Source: Calothrix sp. NIES-3974
Lineage (GTDB): Bacteria > Cyanobacteriota > Cyanobacteriia > Cyanobacteriales > Nostocaceae
NCBI RefSeq assembly: GCF_002368395.1
Contig: NZ_AP018254.1
Span: 3,038,001-3,102,000 of the forward strand
Length of the DNA: 64,000 bases
Reading direction: 5' to 3'
The position numbers and the translations under genes are program-made. The notes under the pieces were generated by a model that saw only the letters and a list, made by a program, of their open reading frames with translations, was not told the origin of the DNA and did no database searches. Positions 1 through 9,908 of the stretch are shown here, in pieces (within the stretch, counting starts at the first letter, position 1; every line of letters begins with the position of its first letter).

Positions 1-1
1 T

Positions 2-91
2 TTTATCCCAGCAGAGTTAACAACTGCAAGGTATGAGGAAATTCTTAATCATTTGCTACAAAATTGGTTAAATTCGGATTCGCGTGGGTGA
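2..91 (+). CDS. Partial C-terminus of an unidentified protein
   Basis: The frame is open from the left edge and stops with TGA at 89-91, giving about 29 residues that end in NWLNSDSRG. Composition (leucine, glutamate, asparagine) looks like a helical protein tail, but there is too little to name a family. The start lies outside the window. It may also be a chance open frame. Confidence 0.35.
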   Translation, partial: FIPAELTTARYEEILNHLLQNWLNSDSRG

Positions 92-170
92 AAGTAGTTG
101 GAAAATTGAAAATGTGAGGAGTATTGAGTATCAGATTCAGGGAGATAATAAAATAAACAATCTGTCTATA

Positions 171-989
171 TTAACGTTGTAAACTTTCAATTTGGGCATT
201 AATTTGCCGACTTAATTGGAGATTACCTTGATTTTTAAAGAGTTCTGCTGCGCGTTGTAAATCCTGAATTGCTTTTTCCTTGTTACCTAAGACACTATAG
301 GCATTTCCTCGGTTATTATAGGCTGCGGCAAAATTTGGATTTAGCTCAATTGCGCGATTATAGTCCGCGATCGCACCGTTTCGATCTCCTTGAGCAGCAC
401 GAGCGTTTCCCCGGTTATTATGGGCGATCGCATAATTAGGATTAATTTCAATGGCGCGATTATAATCACTAATGGCTGCATTGCGATCGCCTTGAGCAGC
501 ACGAGCGTTTCCTCGGTTATTATAGGCATCCGCGTATCGGGGGTCAAGACGAATCGCTTCATCATAGTCTTGTACTGCACGGTTATAGTCTCCCTGAGCA
601 GCACGGGCGTTTCCTCGGTTATTATAGGCAAGAGGGTTAGCAGGATTTAGTTGAATGGATCGATCATAGTCTGCGATCGCCCCTTCGCGATCGCCTTGAT
701 CAAATCTTACCAGTCCCCGTTGATTATAGGCGGCAGCAAATTTGGGATTGCGCTTAATTGCTTCATTATAGGCAGTTAATGCACCCTGTAAGTTACCTTT
801 GCTTTGTAATTGCTGACCACGATTATAAAAGGCTTGGGGAGAATCGGGTGTTATATTACCAGGATTAACAGTAGCAGGTGCTGAGGTGACACCAATTTCC
901 GTAATCAGGACATCATTTTTTTGACTACATCCGAATGTTCCTAGTAGTATTAGACTAACCAGGAAAATCATGTTCCTATATTTTTGCAT
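171..989 (-). CDS. TPR-repeat lipoprotein
   Basis: A 272-residue secreted repeat protein, probably a protein-protein interaction scaffold anchored to a membrane. The N-terminus has a short charged segment, a hydrophobic stretch and a lipobox-like LGTFGC, so cleavage before Cys21 and lipidation are likely. From about residue 50 there are six tandem 34-residue tetratricopeptide repeats of the type AYNNRGNARAAQGD...AI.DYNRAI.LNP. The middle repeats are nearly identical at the DNA level, which suggests recent expansion or gene conversion and makes this a place where repeat number could vary. A weak purine run (AAAAGG) precedes the ATG. It stands alone; the role is unknown. Family assignment is firm, function is not. 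Confidence 0.85.
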   Translation of the reverse strand: MQKYRNMIFLVSLILLGTFGCSQKNDVLITEIGVTSAPATVNPGNITPDSPQAFYNRGQQLQSKGNLQGALTAYNEAIKRNPKFAAAYNQRGLVRFDQGDREGAIADYDRSIQLNPANPLAYNNRGNARAAQGDYNRAVQDYDEAIRLDPRYADAYNNRGNARAAQGDRNAAISDYNRAIEINPNYAIAHNNRGNARAAQGDRNGAIADYNRAIELNPNFAAAYNNRGNAYSVLGNKEKAIQDLQRAAELFKNQGNLQLSRQINAQIESLQR

Positions 990-1125
990 TTTCTACCTTT
1001 TTTGATGATGAAATAACCAGGTTCCCGTGAGTTCACCTCGTCCTGAAATATATTATATTTTGATTGCAATCTTTGTCTGTAAAAATGGCTAAAAATTACT
1101 AAATTCATTTTTATATACTTTTCCT

Positions 1126-1205
1126 GGATTTCTCACTAACCCGAAATTTTCAGTGATTAGGGAGTAGGGAATAGGGAGTAGCGGTAAAATTAACCCATTA
1201 CTCAA
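1126..1205. repeat. MITE-like repeat, divergent copy A
   Basis: Begins with GGATTTCTCAC and shares blocks (TTTCAGTGA, GGGAGTAG, AAAATTAACCCATTACTCA) with the reverse complement of the element at 2563-2662. The far end is eroded. It fills most of the gap between two minus-strand genes. Confidence 0.5.
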
Positions 1206-1236
1206 TTTTTATCATTTGCATATTTACATATAGATT

Positions 1237-2148
1237 TTATCCATCTGTATCTGTCTGTTTGATGCTTAACCTTACGGATGAACTTGTTTCGATTTCCGGA
1301 TTCATTTTGGCAAGGGATTCACCAATTTCTGCTTGCAGTTGTTGCGTTAGGGTAATGGGAAAATCTATATCTATGTTATCGCTGGTGACAACACGCATTA
1401 AATCTGCAAATTTTACCTTTGTTGTTGTTCGTTTATAGGAAGTTAATTTAAATATATTTGTCTCTGCTATCCCTTGAGCTTGCATAACTTTTTTGATTCT
1501 CTCTTCCAGATGTTCTACTTCCGATGCTAACAGCTTATATTGGGTGGATATCTCCTGGTATCTGGCTGTTAAATGGGACAAATCTTCAGTTTCTGGTTGA
1601 GGATTAGCTGCTGTTGCTAACTCGATTAATCTCTGATGTAACTGAATTAAATAGATACAATCTAAATAGGCATATTCCAGTTGTCCATCACTCAAGGGAC
1701 GAAACCCCCAATCACTTGTTTGGGCTGATTTATCGATATCATGGTAGTTACATAATTCTGTGACTAAGGTTTCCAGTTTATAATTGGCAACCGGAAGCAA
1801 ATAATAGGGTATTTTTTTGGCAATTTCCAGCGTACATGTAATATTTTGTGCTTTTTTTCCACCGAGAAATTTTAAATCATAACTGGCATTATGGAAGACT
1901 TTTTCGATATTTTGTTCTACCATAATCTGCTCAATAAAAATATCCACAATATCCGGTTTTTCTAACATATCTAAAATATAAATATGCTCTCCACTCAAAT
2001 CATCCGGCCGGTCGGAGACTTGAATCAATGATAATTTAGGCTTTTTTGTCCGGAAATCCGCTACTTCCGTATCAATCCAGAGAGTTGTTGCTGCTTTCAA
2101 TCTGGAGATAGTTGCAATAATTTCTGGAGATGTTTTTAAGTAGGGCAT
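1237..2148 (-). CDS. RNase D-like 3'-5' exonuclease
   Basis: A 303-residue DEDD-type exonuclease that would trim RNA (or DNA) 3' ends with two metal ions. Motif I is WIDTEVADF (Asp26, Glu28). Motif II region is FHNASYDLKFLGG, and motif III is YAYLDCIYLIQLHQRL with the Tyr and Asp of the DEDDy subclass. The protein is shorter than E. coli RNase D and has no clear HRDC domains; the last third (after about residue 190) is helical and may form a coiled coil. Such stand-alone RNase D-like proteins are common in cyanobacteria. There is no Shine-Dalgarno before the ATG. The substrate cannot be told from sequence. Confidence 0.85.
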   Translation of the reverse strand: MPYLKTSPEIIATISRLKAATTLWIDTEVADFRTKKPKLSLIQVSDRPDDLSGEHIYILDMLEKPDIVDIFIEQIMVEQNIEKVFHNASYDLKFLGGKKAQNITCTLEIAKKIPYYLLPVANYKLETLVTELCNYHDIDKSAQTSDWGFRPLSDGQLEYAYLDCIYLIQLHQRLIELATAANPQPETEDLSHLTARYQEISTQYKLLASEVEHLEERIKKVMQAQGIAETNIFKLTSYKRTTTKVKFADLMRVVTSDNIDIDFPITLTQQLQAEIGESLAKMNPEIETSSSVRLSIKQTDTDG

Positions 2149-2418
2149 GATATTTTAAATACATTTACTTTGTTCATTTTTGTATCAGAATCTGGTACAT
2201 TTCACATTTTGAAGATTTTAAATAAATAAAAATTATCTTTCACTTAATCATAATAAATAAATTTAATAAAATCCCTGTTTTTTATAGTATACTTGTTTTA
2301 AAAATTTGCTTTGACTCTTTCAGCGATCGCTTAGATTCTGGTTAGAAGTTTTCTCAGCAGTTAACGAGTGGCGAAAAGCATAGCATTAGGGGAATCCTAC
2401 TGACTGTATGTGGTTTAG

Positions 2419-2595
2419 GGATGTAATACGGATAATCCGCAATTGTTGACCATCCAAAATCCAGCTAAAGTATTGGCTCTGGATGCGAAGGAAATTAAGC
2501 AAGTAATGCGGTATATTGTAGGGACTGAGGCATTACAGCAAAATGCTATTAAGTTAACCTACATTTCTCACAAGGGAGTGATAAGGCTTGAGTAA
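2419..2595 (+). pseudogene. Possible gene remnant running into a MITE
   Basis: An open stretch without a good start reads NPAKVLALDAKEIKQVMRYIVG and similar helical, protein-like sequence up to about 2560, then enters the repeat at 2563-2662, where it stops. It looks like the tail of a gene cut off by the repeat insertion. I do not recognise the family. The whole 2149-2748 gap contains only this and the repeat. Confidence 0.25.
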
Positions 2596-2662
2596 TGGGT
2601 TAATTTTCCCACTACTCCCATCACGGACTACTCACTGAAAGTTTTAGGAGTTTGTGAGAAAT
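2563..2662. repeat. MITE-like repeat, copy B with perfect 11-bp terminal inverted repeats
   Basis: A 100-bp element with ends ATTTCTCACAA (2563-2573) and TTGTGAGAAAT (2652-2662), exact inverted repeats. The body carries CTTGAGTAATGGGTTAATTTTC and CTACTCCCATCACGGACTACTC blocks that recur at 35664-35770 and, inverted, at 38724-38830 and 1126-1205. It has no coding capacity. Confidence 0.7.
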
Positions 2663-2748
2663 CCGAGTTAATCATCCCTGTTGATTGCGGTGTCAAAATG
2701 GATATAGGTTCCTAACCTAGTCAGCAGACAAACACGGGAGATACTCCG

Positions 2749-3327
2749 ATGACAGCACTTACATTAAACCTCAATTCTGTAATTAAACTGACAAGAGAAC
2801 AGTTTTATCAATTGTGTAAAGAAAATCCCGATTTAAAATTAGAACGCAATGCCCAAGGAGAGTTAATTATAATGCCACCCACAGGAGGAGAAACAGGCAG
2901 AACTAATGTGAATTTAATTCTTCAGGTAGCATCATGGAACGACCAAAATCAACTAGGCGAAGTTTTTGATTCATCAACTGGATTTACTTTGCCTTCAGGT
3001 GCTGACCGTTCTCCCGATGTTTCTTGGGTAGAAAAATCCCGTTGGGAGGCTTTGAGTCCAGAACAAAGAGAGAAATTTATTCCTTTATGTCCTGATTTTG
3101 TCATTGAAATTATGTCACCCTCTGATACTTTGAAAAAATTGCAAGACAAAATGGAGGAATACATACAAAATGGTTGTCGTCTAGGTTGGTTGATTAACCG
3201 AAAAAGCCAGGAAGTAGAAATTTATCGTCCGGGACAAGATGTGGAAGTATTGAAATTACCTTCAACTCTTTCTGGGGAAAATGTTTTACCAGGTTTTGTC
3301 CTCAATTTACAAAAAATTTGGGGATAA
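2749..3327 (+). CDS. Uma2 family (DUF820) endonuclease-fold protein
   Basis: A 192-residue member of the Uma2 family, a PD-(D/E)XK nuclease fold greatly expanded in cyanobacteria; biochemical roles are mostly unknown. Typical features are LERNAQGELIIMPPTGGETG near residue 30-50, the SPDVSWV segment with the conserved Asp at about residue 88, and PDFVIEIMSPSDTLKKLQDKMEEYIQNGCRLGWLI at 115-150 with the E-x-S-P..D..K pattern of the active site. A GGGAG stands 9 nt before the ATG. Two more paralogs lie at 22514-23365 and 24676-25323. Confidence 0.88.
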   Translation: MTALTLNLNSVIKLTREQFYQLCKENPDLKLERNAQGELIIMPPTGGETGRTNVNLILQVASWNDQNQLGEVFDSSTGFTLPSGADRSPDVSWVEKSRWEALSPEQREKFIPLCPDFVIEIMSPSDTLKKLQDKMEEYIQNGCRLGWLINRKSQEVEIYRPGQDVEVLKLPSTLSGENVLPGFVLNLQKIWG

Positions 3328-3420
3328 AAATTTTTGGGCGTTGCTGAATACAAATATGAATTGAAAATTCGACTTCGTGCAGAAGTAGCCGTCATTTACC
3401 ACGTACAGAAAGAAAAAAAC

Positions 3421-6400
3421 CTATTTTTGCTCTGGACACAGATTGCGATCGCTGTCGGAAACTCGCATACTATTACGGAGATAGTCCTGTAGCAGTTTAC
3501 ATCCACGACTAAGTAAATGTTCGACGGTTGAATCATCGAGGTGGCGGAAGGTGATGGTTCCGTTGTTGCTACCAGTGACTAGGGTTTTGCCATCGGCGCT
3601 AAAATTGGCTGTGGTGAGGTCGTTGCGGTCAGATTTAATTATCAGTTGTAATTTGCCATTATCTTCCCATAGGAGGATACGGTCTTCGCTTAAACTCAGA
3701 AGACTGGAATTGTGGGGATGGAAGTTGACCACCAGAAAACTCTCACCTGTTCCTCGGAGGGTACGGATATAGTTACCGTTCGGTTTCCAAAGCTTGACGG
3801 AGCTATCCAAACTAGCAGATGCCAACATTTTACCATTATTTGACCAAGCCACACCAAATACGGGACGGTCGTGGTTTGGCAATTTGTGCATCAGTTGGCC
3901 GTTTGCACTCCAAATTATCACCGTATTATCATCTCCAGCCGAAGCGAGCAATTTGCCATCGGGACTAAAACTAACCCAATTCACCGCATTTCCATGACCT
4001 GTGAGGTTATGTAATAATTCCCCTTTGTCACTCCATAGTTTTACTTGTCGGTCCTTACTTGCAGAGGCCAGGGTTTTACCATCTGCTGACCAAGCGACAC
4101 TCAGTACCGTATCTGTATGTCCCGATAACGTGTGTAATAGCTGACCATCACGACTCCAAATTTTCACCGTGCGATCGCTACTGGCGGAAGCAATTCTGTT
4201 ACCATCTGGACTAATACTCACATCCCACACAGCCCCCCGATGTCCTGCGAATTCCCTTTCTAACTGCCTATCTCCACTCCACAGTTTAACTAATCCATCT
4301 TCGCTAGCCGAGGCAAATAATTTACCATCACTGGCAAAACTGATTTTCGTAATCGCTTTGGCATGAGCATTAATTTTATCTAGGGGTACGTATTTCCACT
4401 GCCACAGACGGATCAAACCATCCTCACTTGCAGAAGCCAGGGTTTGACCGTCATTACTAAAACTGATACTGTTGACTGCCGTACCGTGTCCCCGTAGAGT
4501 TTCCAGTAATTTCCCCTCCAAACTCCACAGTTTAATTGTGTTATCCATACTTCCGGAAGCAATGGTTTGACCATCGGGGCTAAAACTGACACTGGTGATG
4601 GCACCACGTCCAGTTAGGGTTTGTAACGGTTGTCCTTGCCGATTCCACAAGCGAATTGTCCCATCCAAACCGGTGGAAGCGAGGGTTTGTCCATCCCCCG
4701 ACCAAGCAACGGCAAGCACACCTTTACTGTGTCCTCTCAAGGTTGCCAATTCCCGACCGTTCCTGTGCCATAGTTTCACTGTTCCCTGATTATCCCCCGA
4801 AACCAGGATTTCCCCATCCTTTGACCAAGCTATAGTGCGAATAATATCCCCATGTCCCGTTAGGGTTTTTACTAGTTCCCCATTCGTTCGCCAAATATGA
4901 ATTCGATTGTCCGCACCACCAGCAGCAATAAATTCACCGTCGGGACTAAAGGCAACGGCATTCACCACATCCTTAGTAGTAATTACCCGCAGCAGTTTGC
5001 CATCAATATTCCAGATTCTCACGGCTTTATCCGCACCCCCAGACACCAGCGATCGCCCATGAGGGTGAAAAGCCACACTGGTTACCCGCAGATTATGACC
5101 TTCCAGGGTATGTAAGAGTTTGCCATCGGTGCGCCATAACCGCACGGTATAATCATTACTAGCCGAGGCAATTATCGTACCATTGGGACTAAAAGCTAAA
5201 CTATTTACCCCGGAACGATGACCATCAAGGCGATTGCCTTCCCGTTCCCGCGTTCCGTACACCGCTTGATAAAGGGCGCTCCGGACTTTTTGTTGACTAT
5301 CGGCATCGGGAAATAGGGCCTGTTGTAACTTCCGTCCAGCCCGTAATCCTTCCTTGAGGGCATCAATATCCTTATTGAGGGCAAATAGGGCTTCACTGGA
5401 TGCACTTGCGGCTATACTGGCACTGAGGACAGCTTTATGCCACTGGTAGACCGCCATACTAATCGACCCACTTAAAACCACAATTCCCACCACCGCCGCA
5501 GTGAGGGCGGTTTTAAGAACGCGATTCATCCGGTCTTGGTTCAAACGTAATTTTTCTGTTTCTGCTAGTTCTGCTTGCAGTTTTTGCTGTTCCAGTTCCA
5601 CATGCAGTCGCTCAATTTCTACCCGACTGGTTTCTTCCCGTTTCCGTAGTTCTTTGATTTCAGCGAGTAAATCGTTACCAGAGCTACTCACTAGGGTTAA
5701 TTGTTTTTTATCCTGGTGGCTATGGCGCAGAGAACTGTTTAATTGGGCGATTTTGGCTTCCTGTTGGGCAACCTGTTGACGTAGTTCCTTCAAGCGCTCC
5801 TGGAAGCTCAGTTCGGTTTGTTGGAAGGAACGGATTAGTTCTACTAAATAATCGTGGATCAGTTGGTAACGTTCGGGAACCTCCGGTAACAGCACCACTA
5901 AACCAGAACGGACAAGGATTTCGAGGATAAATTCCAGCTTGTCCACATCTTCCAATTCTGCCAATTCCGTTGCCAATTGGGCACGGGTTTTCAGGGTGCG
6001 TTTTTGATTTTCATCGGTCAGCAGGTATAAAACTAACCAAGCAGCCCGTTGATTTTCTGGACCACAATCGGAAATTAGCTCACTGATATAACGTTCAATT
6101 AACTTATTGGGGCGAAATTGCTCGTAGCGAGACAAACTGACAATCCGTTCATCTTGAAGTTGCGCACCCACCACTTGCAATTCGATGGGTCGAACTTCCC
6201 CCAATTCTTTGGATAAATCCTCCACCAAGGCATCAACTAATTCGGGAGCCAGGTATAAATGGGTTTGATTGCTGACGGAATGTTGCCGCGCAGTTAATTG
6301 TTGAATTACCCTTTTGGCATCCTCGCGGGAAAAGTTTTTCAGGGGGTAGAGAATTTGTTTATCGAGGATATTATCATTAATGGTTTCTAGAGATGCCACC

Positions 6401-8601
6401 TGTTTAAATTCCAACAAATGGTGTAAATAATCCTCCCGCAGGGATAAAATTACCTTGACAAAGGGAATATTTAGACAATCCCGCAGAAAACCATCAAACT
6501 CGTGAATTTGCTTACGGGGACTGGCTGCGAAAAAAAATTCCTCAAACTGGTCAAAAATCAACACCGTAATCATGTTGTTTTCGCCATTGTCGCGAATCCG
6601 CTCTAAAATTCCCTCTTTGGTAATCGGTGTCGCTGGGGGTGAGAGTTCTATTTCACTCTTCAAAATCATCGGATTGACAACGGCACAAGCCTCTCCCAAA
6701 CTCCGTACCCAATCGGTATAAACATCAACCACAATCGGAATCGCAAATTGATCGCCAATCGTCCGATTTTGTAAAGCGGGCACTAAACCAGCCCTAACGG
6801 TGGAACTTTTACCCACCCCCGAAGGACCATAAATTACCGTTAATTTTTGGTCAGCCCGGCTAATGCGTCCAATCAAATTATCAATATCCCGTTGTCTCCC
6901 GGAAGCGATAATTTCTAAAGCCACCGTCCCCGTAGACATTGGCGCACCCAGAACCGGATTCGTCACCTGGTACTGGGGTTGCAACCTCCCAGCCCCGACA
7001 AAAGCCCGTAAACCGTACTGTTGTTCCACCGACCGCCGTTGTTGGCGAATCGTAAACGCCTCCAAATACTTACCCGCATCAAAATAAAGCGATCGCAATC
7101 TTCTGAGTAAGCGAATATAACGATAAACATCGTAGCGAAAATCACTTAGTTCTAGGGCTGGGTTTAATTCGGCTACGGCAGTTTGAATTTGTTCCTCAGC
7201 CTGTTTTGTGTATTCCGCATCACCCGTTTCCCGTCCCAGATTTCGCAAAGCATAGGCCAACAGCAACCGATAAACCTGGGCTAAGAGGAGCGGAAATTGG
7301 TGTTTGGGGGTGTCATCCTGCTGTTGTATACTTTCGTTTATGTGCCACAGAGCTACCCGCGCTAACTGGGTTGCTTGCACCCAACGGGATTTTTCCACCG
7401 CTACCTGGGCTAAGAATCCACAATCACAGGCCTGGTGGATGGGTGAACCATAGGTATGGTGTAAATTTTGTGACTTTTGAGCGACGATTTCTAGCTCATC
7501 CCACTGACGTAGGTGTTGGAGAACTTCAGCTAACTGACCGATTAACTGAGCCATTAAATCCGGTCTATTAGCCGTTTCAAATACATCTAAACAGCGTTGA
7601 AAATAGGATTTAGCGGCTTCCCAACAACGACGATAATCTGGATTGGTACGTTCGGCTTGACGATAGTAACACAATCCAATGTAATACAATACAGTCCCCG
7701 TCCTTAACAGGTGAGGGTAGGCAGGGTTATTAATAATATCAAAATCAAAAATCGGAGGGGGTGCTTCTGGACAAATTCCCGGCTTATTTTTCCCGAATTT
7801 CCCTGGGGAATCAGGAACATGATTACCTTCTTGCCAAAACTCCAAACTGGCGAGAAAATGCTCCACAGCCTCCTGAATCCGGTCGTTAGCATAGTCATCT
7901 AAACCCGACACGAAGGCCAAACTTGCAGCTAATTCCGGTTCTAGCTCAATTCCCCGTGCTTGCAAATCGCGAATCGCAGCACGAAACTCATCGCTACTAT
8001 AGTCCCACACCTGTCCTAAAGTTGAATGGGGGTGGTGTTTCGGTTTAACTTCTGGGGGGGAATTATAAATATCGAGAATTTTGGCAAACAAATCATTGGT
8101 TTTATGGGATAATAACGAACGCAGTTGTTCCGTTGTCTTTTCAAACCGGATCGGAGTCGCCGCCCAACTGGTAAAATCCGGAGCAATGCGCCGTAACTTC
8201 CGCAATAACCCATCATTGACCCAAAAAACCATCGGAAACTGGTGACGTTTGCGAAATTCATCCCGCACATGGTTTAAAGTCCGCAAAAAATCATCTAGCT
8301 TTTCCACCCCTTCCAAACCAACAATAAATATGGCTTGGGGTTGACTATCACCTATTTGGCTATGGAGGGTGCTGTATAAACTAATTACCCGCTTTGGAAC
8401 CTGTACCGTCGGTAAATTGTACCCCGGTGGTAACTCATCCCGTAACTGTTGGATTACCTGGGTGCGCAAATCAGCATAATTACAACCAGCAAACACTAGC
8501 GAAAACTGTCCTTGGGACAAAGTAATCGCCCGTGCTAAACTTTTGAGACTACGCTGATTAGCAGCTAAGATGCTTGTTGGTGTTGGGTTTGTTTCAACCA
8601 T
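3421..8601 (-). CDS. STAND-type NTPase with 14 WD40 repeats
   Basis: A 1726-residue signalling ATPase. Residues 1-170 resemble a P-loop-like domain without a Walker A. Residues 200-530 are helical, TPR-like. Residue about 590 starts an nSTAND1 NTPase with Walker A GPSGVGKSS and Walker B-like VLIFDQFEEFF. A long coiled coil covers about 930-1030, followed by one membrane segment (TALTAAVVGIVVLSGSISMAVYQ, near 1030-1055). From about 1125 to 1700 there are 14 WD40 repeats (pattern FSPDG..ASAS.D.TVKLW), enough for two seven-bladed propellers. STAND proteins oligomerise after a ligand is sensed; the WD40 part would be the sensor here. The ATG overlaps the end of the upstream ATPase gene by 37 nt, so the two are almost surely one operon. 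A role in defence or programmed response is inference. Confidence 0.88.
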   Translation of the reverse strand: MVETNPTPTSILAANQRSLKSLARAITLSQGQFSLVFAGCNYADLRTQVIQQLRDELPPGYNLPTVQVPKRVISLYSTLHSQIGDSQPQAIFIVGLEGVEKLDDFLRTLNHVRDEFRKRHQFPMVFWVNDGLLRKLRRIAPDFTSWAATPIRFEKTTEQLRSLLSHKTNDLFAKILDIYNSPPEVKPKHHPHSTLGQVWDYSSDEFRAAIRDLQARGIELEPELAASLAFVSGLDDYANDRIQEAVEHFLASLEFWQEGNHVPDSPGKFGKNKPGICPEAPPPIFDFDIINNPAYPHLLRTGTVLYYIGLCYYRQAERTNPDYRRCWEAAKSYFQRCLDVFETANRPDLMAQLIGQLAEVLQHLRQWDELEIVAQKSQNLHHTYGSPIHQACDCGFLAQVAVEKSRWVQATQLARVALWHINESIQQQDDTPKHQFPLLLAQVYRLLLAYALRNLGRETGDAEYTKQAEEQIQTAVAELNPALELSDFRYDVYRYIRLLRRLRSLYFDAGKYLEAFTIRQQRRSVEQQYGLRAFVGAGRLQPQYQVTNPVLGAPMSTGTVALEIIASGRQRDIDNLIGRISRADQKLTVIYGPSGVGKSSTVRAGLVPALQNRTIGDQFAIPIVVDVYTDWVRSLGEACAVVNPMILKSEIELSPPATPITKEGILERIRDNGENNMITVLIFDQFEEFFFAASPRKQIHEFDGFLRDCLNIPFVKVILSLREDYLHHLLEFKQVASLETINDNILDKQILYPLKNFSREDAKRVIQQLTARQHSVSNQTHLYLAPELVDALVEDLSKELGEVRPIELQVVGAQLQDERIVSLSRYEQFRPNKLIERYISELISDCGPENQRAAWLVLYLLTDENQKRTLKTRAQLATELAELEDVDKLEFILEILVRSGLVVLLPEVPERYQLIHDYLVELIRSFQQTELSFQERLKELRQQVAQQEAKIAQLNSSLRHSHQDKKQLTLVSSSGNDLLAEIKELRKREETSRVEIERLHVELEQQKLQAELAETEKLRLNQDRMNRVLKTALTAAVVGIVVLSGSISMAVYQWHKAVLSASIAASASSEALFALNKDIDALKEGLRAGRKLQQALFPDADSQQKVRSALYQAVYGTREREGNRLDGHRSGVNSLAFSPNGTIIASASNDYTVRLWRTDGKLLHTLEGHNLRVTSVAFHPHGRSLVSGGADKAVRIWNIDGKLLRVITTKDVVNAVAFSPDGEFIAAGGADNRIHIWRTNGELVKTLTGHGDIIRTIAWSKDGEILVSGDNQGTVKLWHRNGRELATLRGHSKGVLAVAWSGDGQTLASTGLDGTIRLWNRQGQPLQTLTGRGAITSVSFSPDGQTIASGSMDNTIKLWSLEGKLLETLRGHGTAVNSISFSNDGQTLASASEDGLIRLWQWKYVPLDKINAHAKAITKISFASDGKLFASASEDGLVKLWSGDRQLEREFAGHRGAVWDVSISPDGNRIASASSDRTVKIWSRDGQLLHTLSGHTDTVLSVAWSADGKTLASASKDRQVKLWSDKGELLHNLTGHGNAVNWVSFSPDGKLLASAGDDNTVIIWSANGQLMHKLPNHDRPVFGVAWSNNGKMLASASLDSSVKLWKPNGNYIRTLRGTGESFLVVNFHPHNSSLLSLSEDRILLWEDNGKLQLIIKSDRNDLTTANFSADGKTLVTGSNNGTITFRHLDDSTVEHLLSRGCKLLQDYLRNSMRVSDSDRNLCPEQK

Positions 8602-9908
8602 GATTTGAACTTCTGTGTCTCAGCTAAAACCGGGTTGACAGCGAACCATGCACCCAGGCGATCGCGATACTCAAATATAAATAAACTCCGCAGCAGGGTA
8701 TGATATTCCACATCACCCCTGACTTTTTGTTGCTGTACTACCTGAAAAATCAATTCCCACTCATCCCCATCAATGGGGTTAGCACGGAAATCGCGATGAC
8801 GTTGAACCACCAACTCCACACATTCCCGTTCAAAGGGTGGATCCTGTTCCCGTAGACAGTCAAACAGCAACCCTAACAAATCCCGGACATGACCACCGCT
8901 AATTAAGCATAAACGGTCAAGAGTATCCTGGTGATCAAACACCTCCTGAATTAACTGTAACCGATCCACCGCATCCACGTCAGGAAATGCGCGAACTAAC
9001 ACCATTTGTCGCATTAACGCTAAACCCGGCTGAAAAATTTCCCCAAAGCGATCGCGTACTGGTATCATCGGTAATACCTTGGGAGATATACCCCCTCCTA
9101 ACCGTTGTTGGAGTTGTACCGCATCATTAGAAAAAGTCAAAGCCAAGGGAATTGTATACACCAGGTGACAATCGAGTTTGCGTAACTGCTCCCCCCGATC
9201 CATAAATAAATGTTCGGGAAGGGTGCGTCCGGAGGGTAAAATGCGGATATCCACCCGGTCAAGGTTATCCACGATCACGACTAATCCCCGTTTACCGCGA
9301 TTTTTCAGTTCTTGATTAGCCTTGAGTAGTAACTCCTGATTGATTGACTGGAGGATATTTTCAGTTCGTGGTTCCAAATAATCCCGCAAACGTCGCCGCA
9401 AATTGGGACTTTCCTTGGTTTTCGCGGTAATTTTACCAATTCCCACCGATAATTCCCCTTCCACCTCCAAATCCAGAGGTGTTTGCAGAAAATCGATAAT
9501 CTCCCCAAACAATTTCGTAAAATATTTGGGCTTAAGATTAATTTTAATCCCTTCCAAACTCTCACTTACCTGACCAGCGATCGCCAACAAAATATCCGTC
9601 ACATCCAAATCCACCACATCCAGCACATGGGTAGACTCAAAATAGACGACATGAAACCCTTCTAGTTCCAATTCGGCTTTTAAACGCAGCAATTCCGTTG
9701 ACTTACCGCAGCCAATATGACCAGTAAACAACTGACAAGTCGGTGTATTGGGAGAAATTTTCGTAATTGTTCGTAGCAGCGCTTCTATAATTTTACCACC
9801 CCGAACATCAGCAAAATCAATATAATATTGACGGTCAGCCGCATTTCCCATCACCAGAGGTTTACTGGGATTGCACGCTTGATAAAATCTTTCTAAATTT
9901 AACAGCAT
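8565..9908 (-). CDS. AAA/KAP-like P-loop ATPase, partner of the STAND-WD40 protein
   Basis: A 447-residue ATPase from the chosen ATG at 9908 (the frame is open to 10001, but the extra 31 residues are hydrophobic and do not fit). Walker A is TGHIGCGKST (about residue 63-72), Walker B is GLVVIVDNLDRV (about 210). The C-terminal 80 residues (DGDEWELIFQVV..EYHTLLRSLFIFEYRD) look like a winged-helix lid. It ends inside the start of the next gene (37-nt overlap), so both are cotranscribed and probably translationally coupled. Cyanobacteria often have such ATPase/WD40 pairs; the ATPase may regulate or load its partner. No effector (nuclease, protease) domain is evident in either. Confidence 0.75.
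   Translation of the reverse strand: MLLNLERFYQACNPSKPLVMGNAADRQYYIDFADVRGGKIIEALLRTITKISPNTPTCQLFTGHIGCGKSTELLRLKAELELEGFHVVYFESTHVLDVVDLDVTDILLAIAGQVSESLEGIKINLKPKYFTKLFGEIIDFLQTPLDLEVEGELSVGIGKITAKTKESPNLRRRLRDYLEPRTENILQSINQELLLKANQELKNRGKRGLVVIVDNLDRVDIRILPSGRTLPEHLFMDRGEQLRKLDCHLVYTIPLALTFSNDAVQLQQRLGGGISPKVLPMIPVRDRFGEIFQPGLALMRQMVLVRAFPDVDAVDRLQLIQEVFDHQDTLDRLCLISGGHVRDLLGLLFDCLREQDPPFERECVELVVQRHRDFRANPIDGDEWELIFQVVQQQKVRGDVEYHTLLRSLFIFEYRDRLGAWFAVNPVLAETQKFKSWLKQTQHQQAS

Noticed and set aside
390-650. 86-codon plus-strand frame with repeated VSSVIIG/SSTSVS
   Set aside because: It is the antisense frame of the TPR repeat gene; the repetition comes from the repeated TPR codons.
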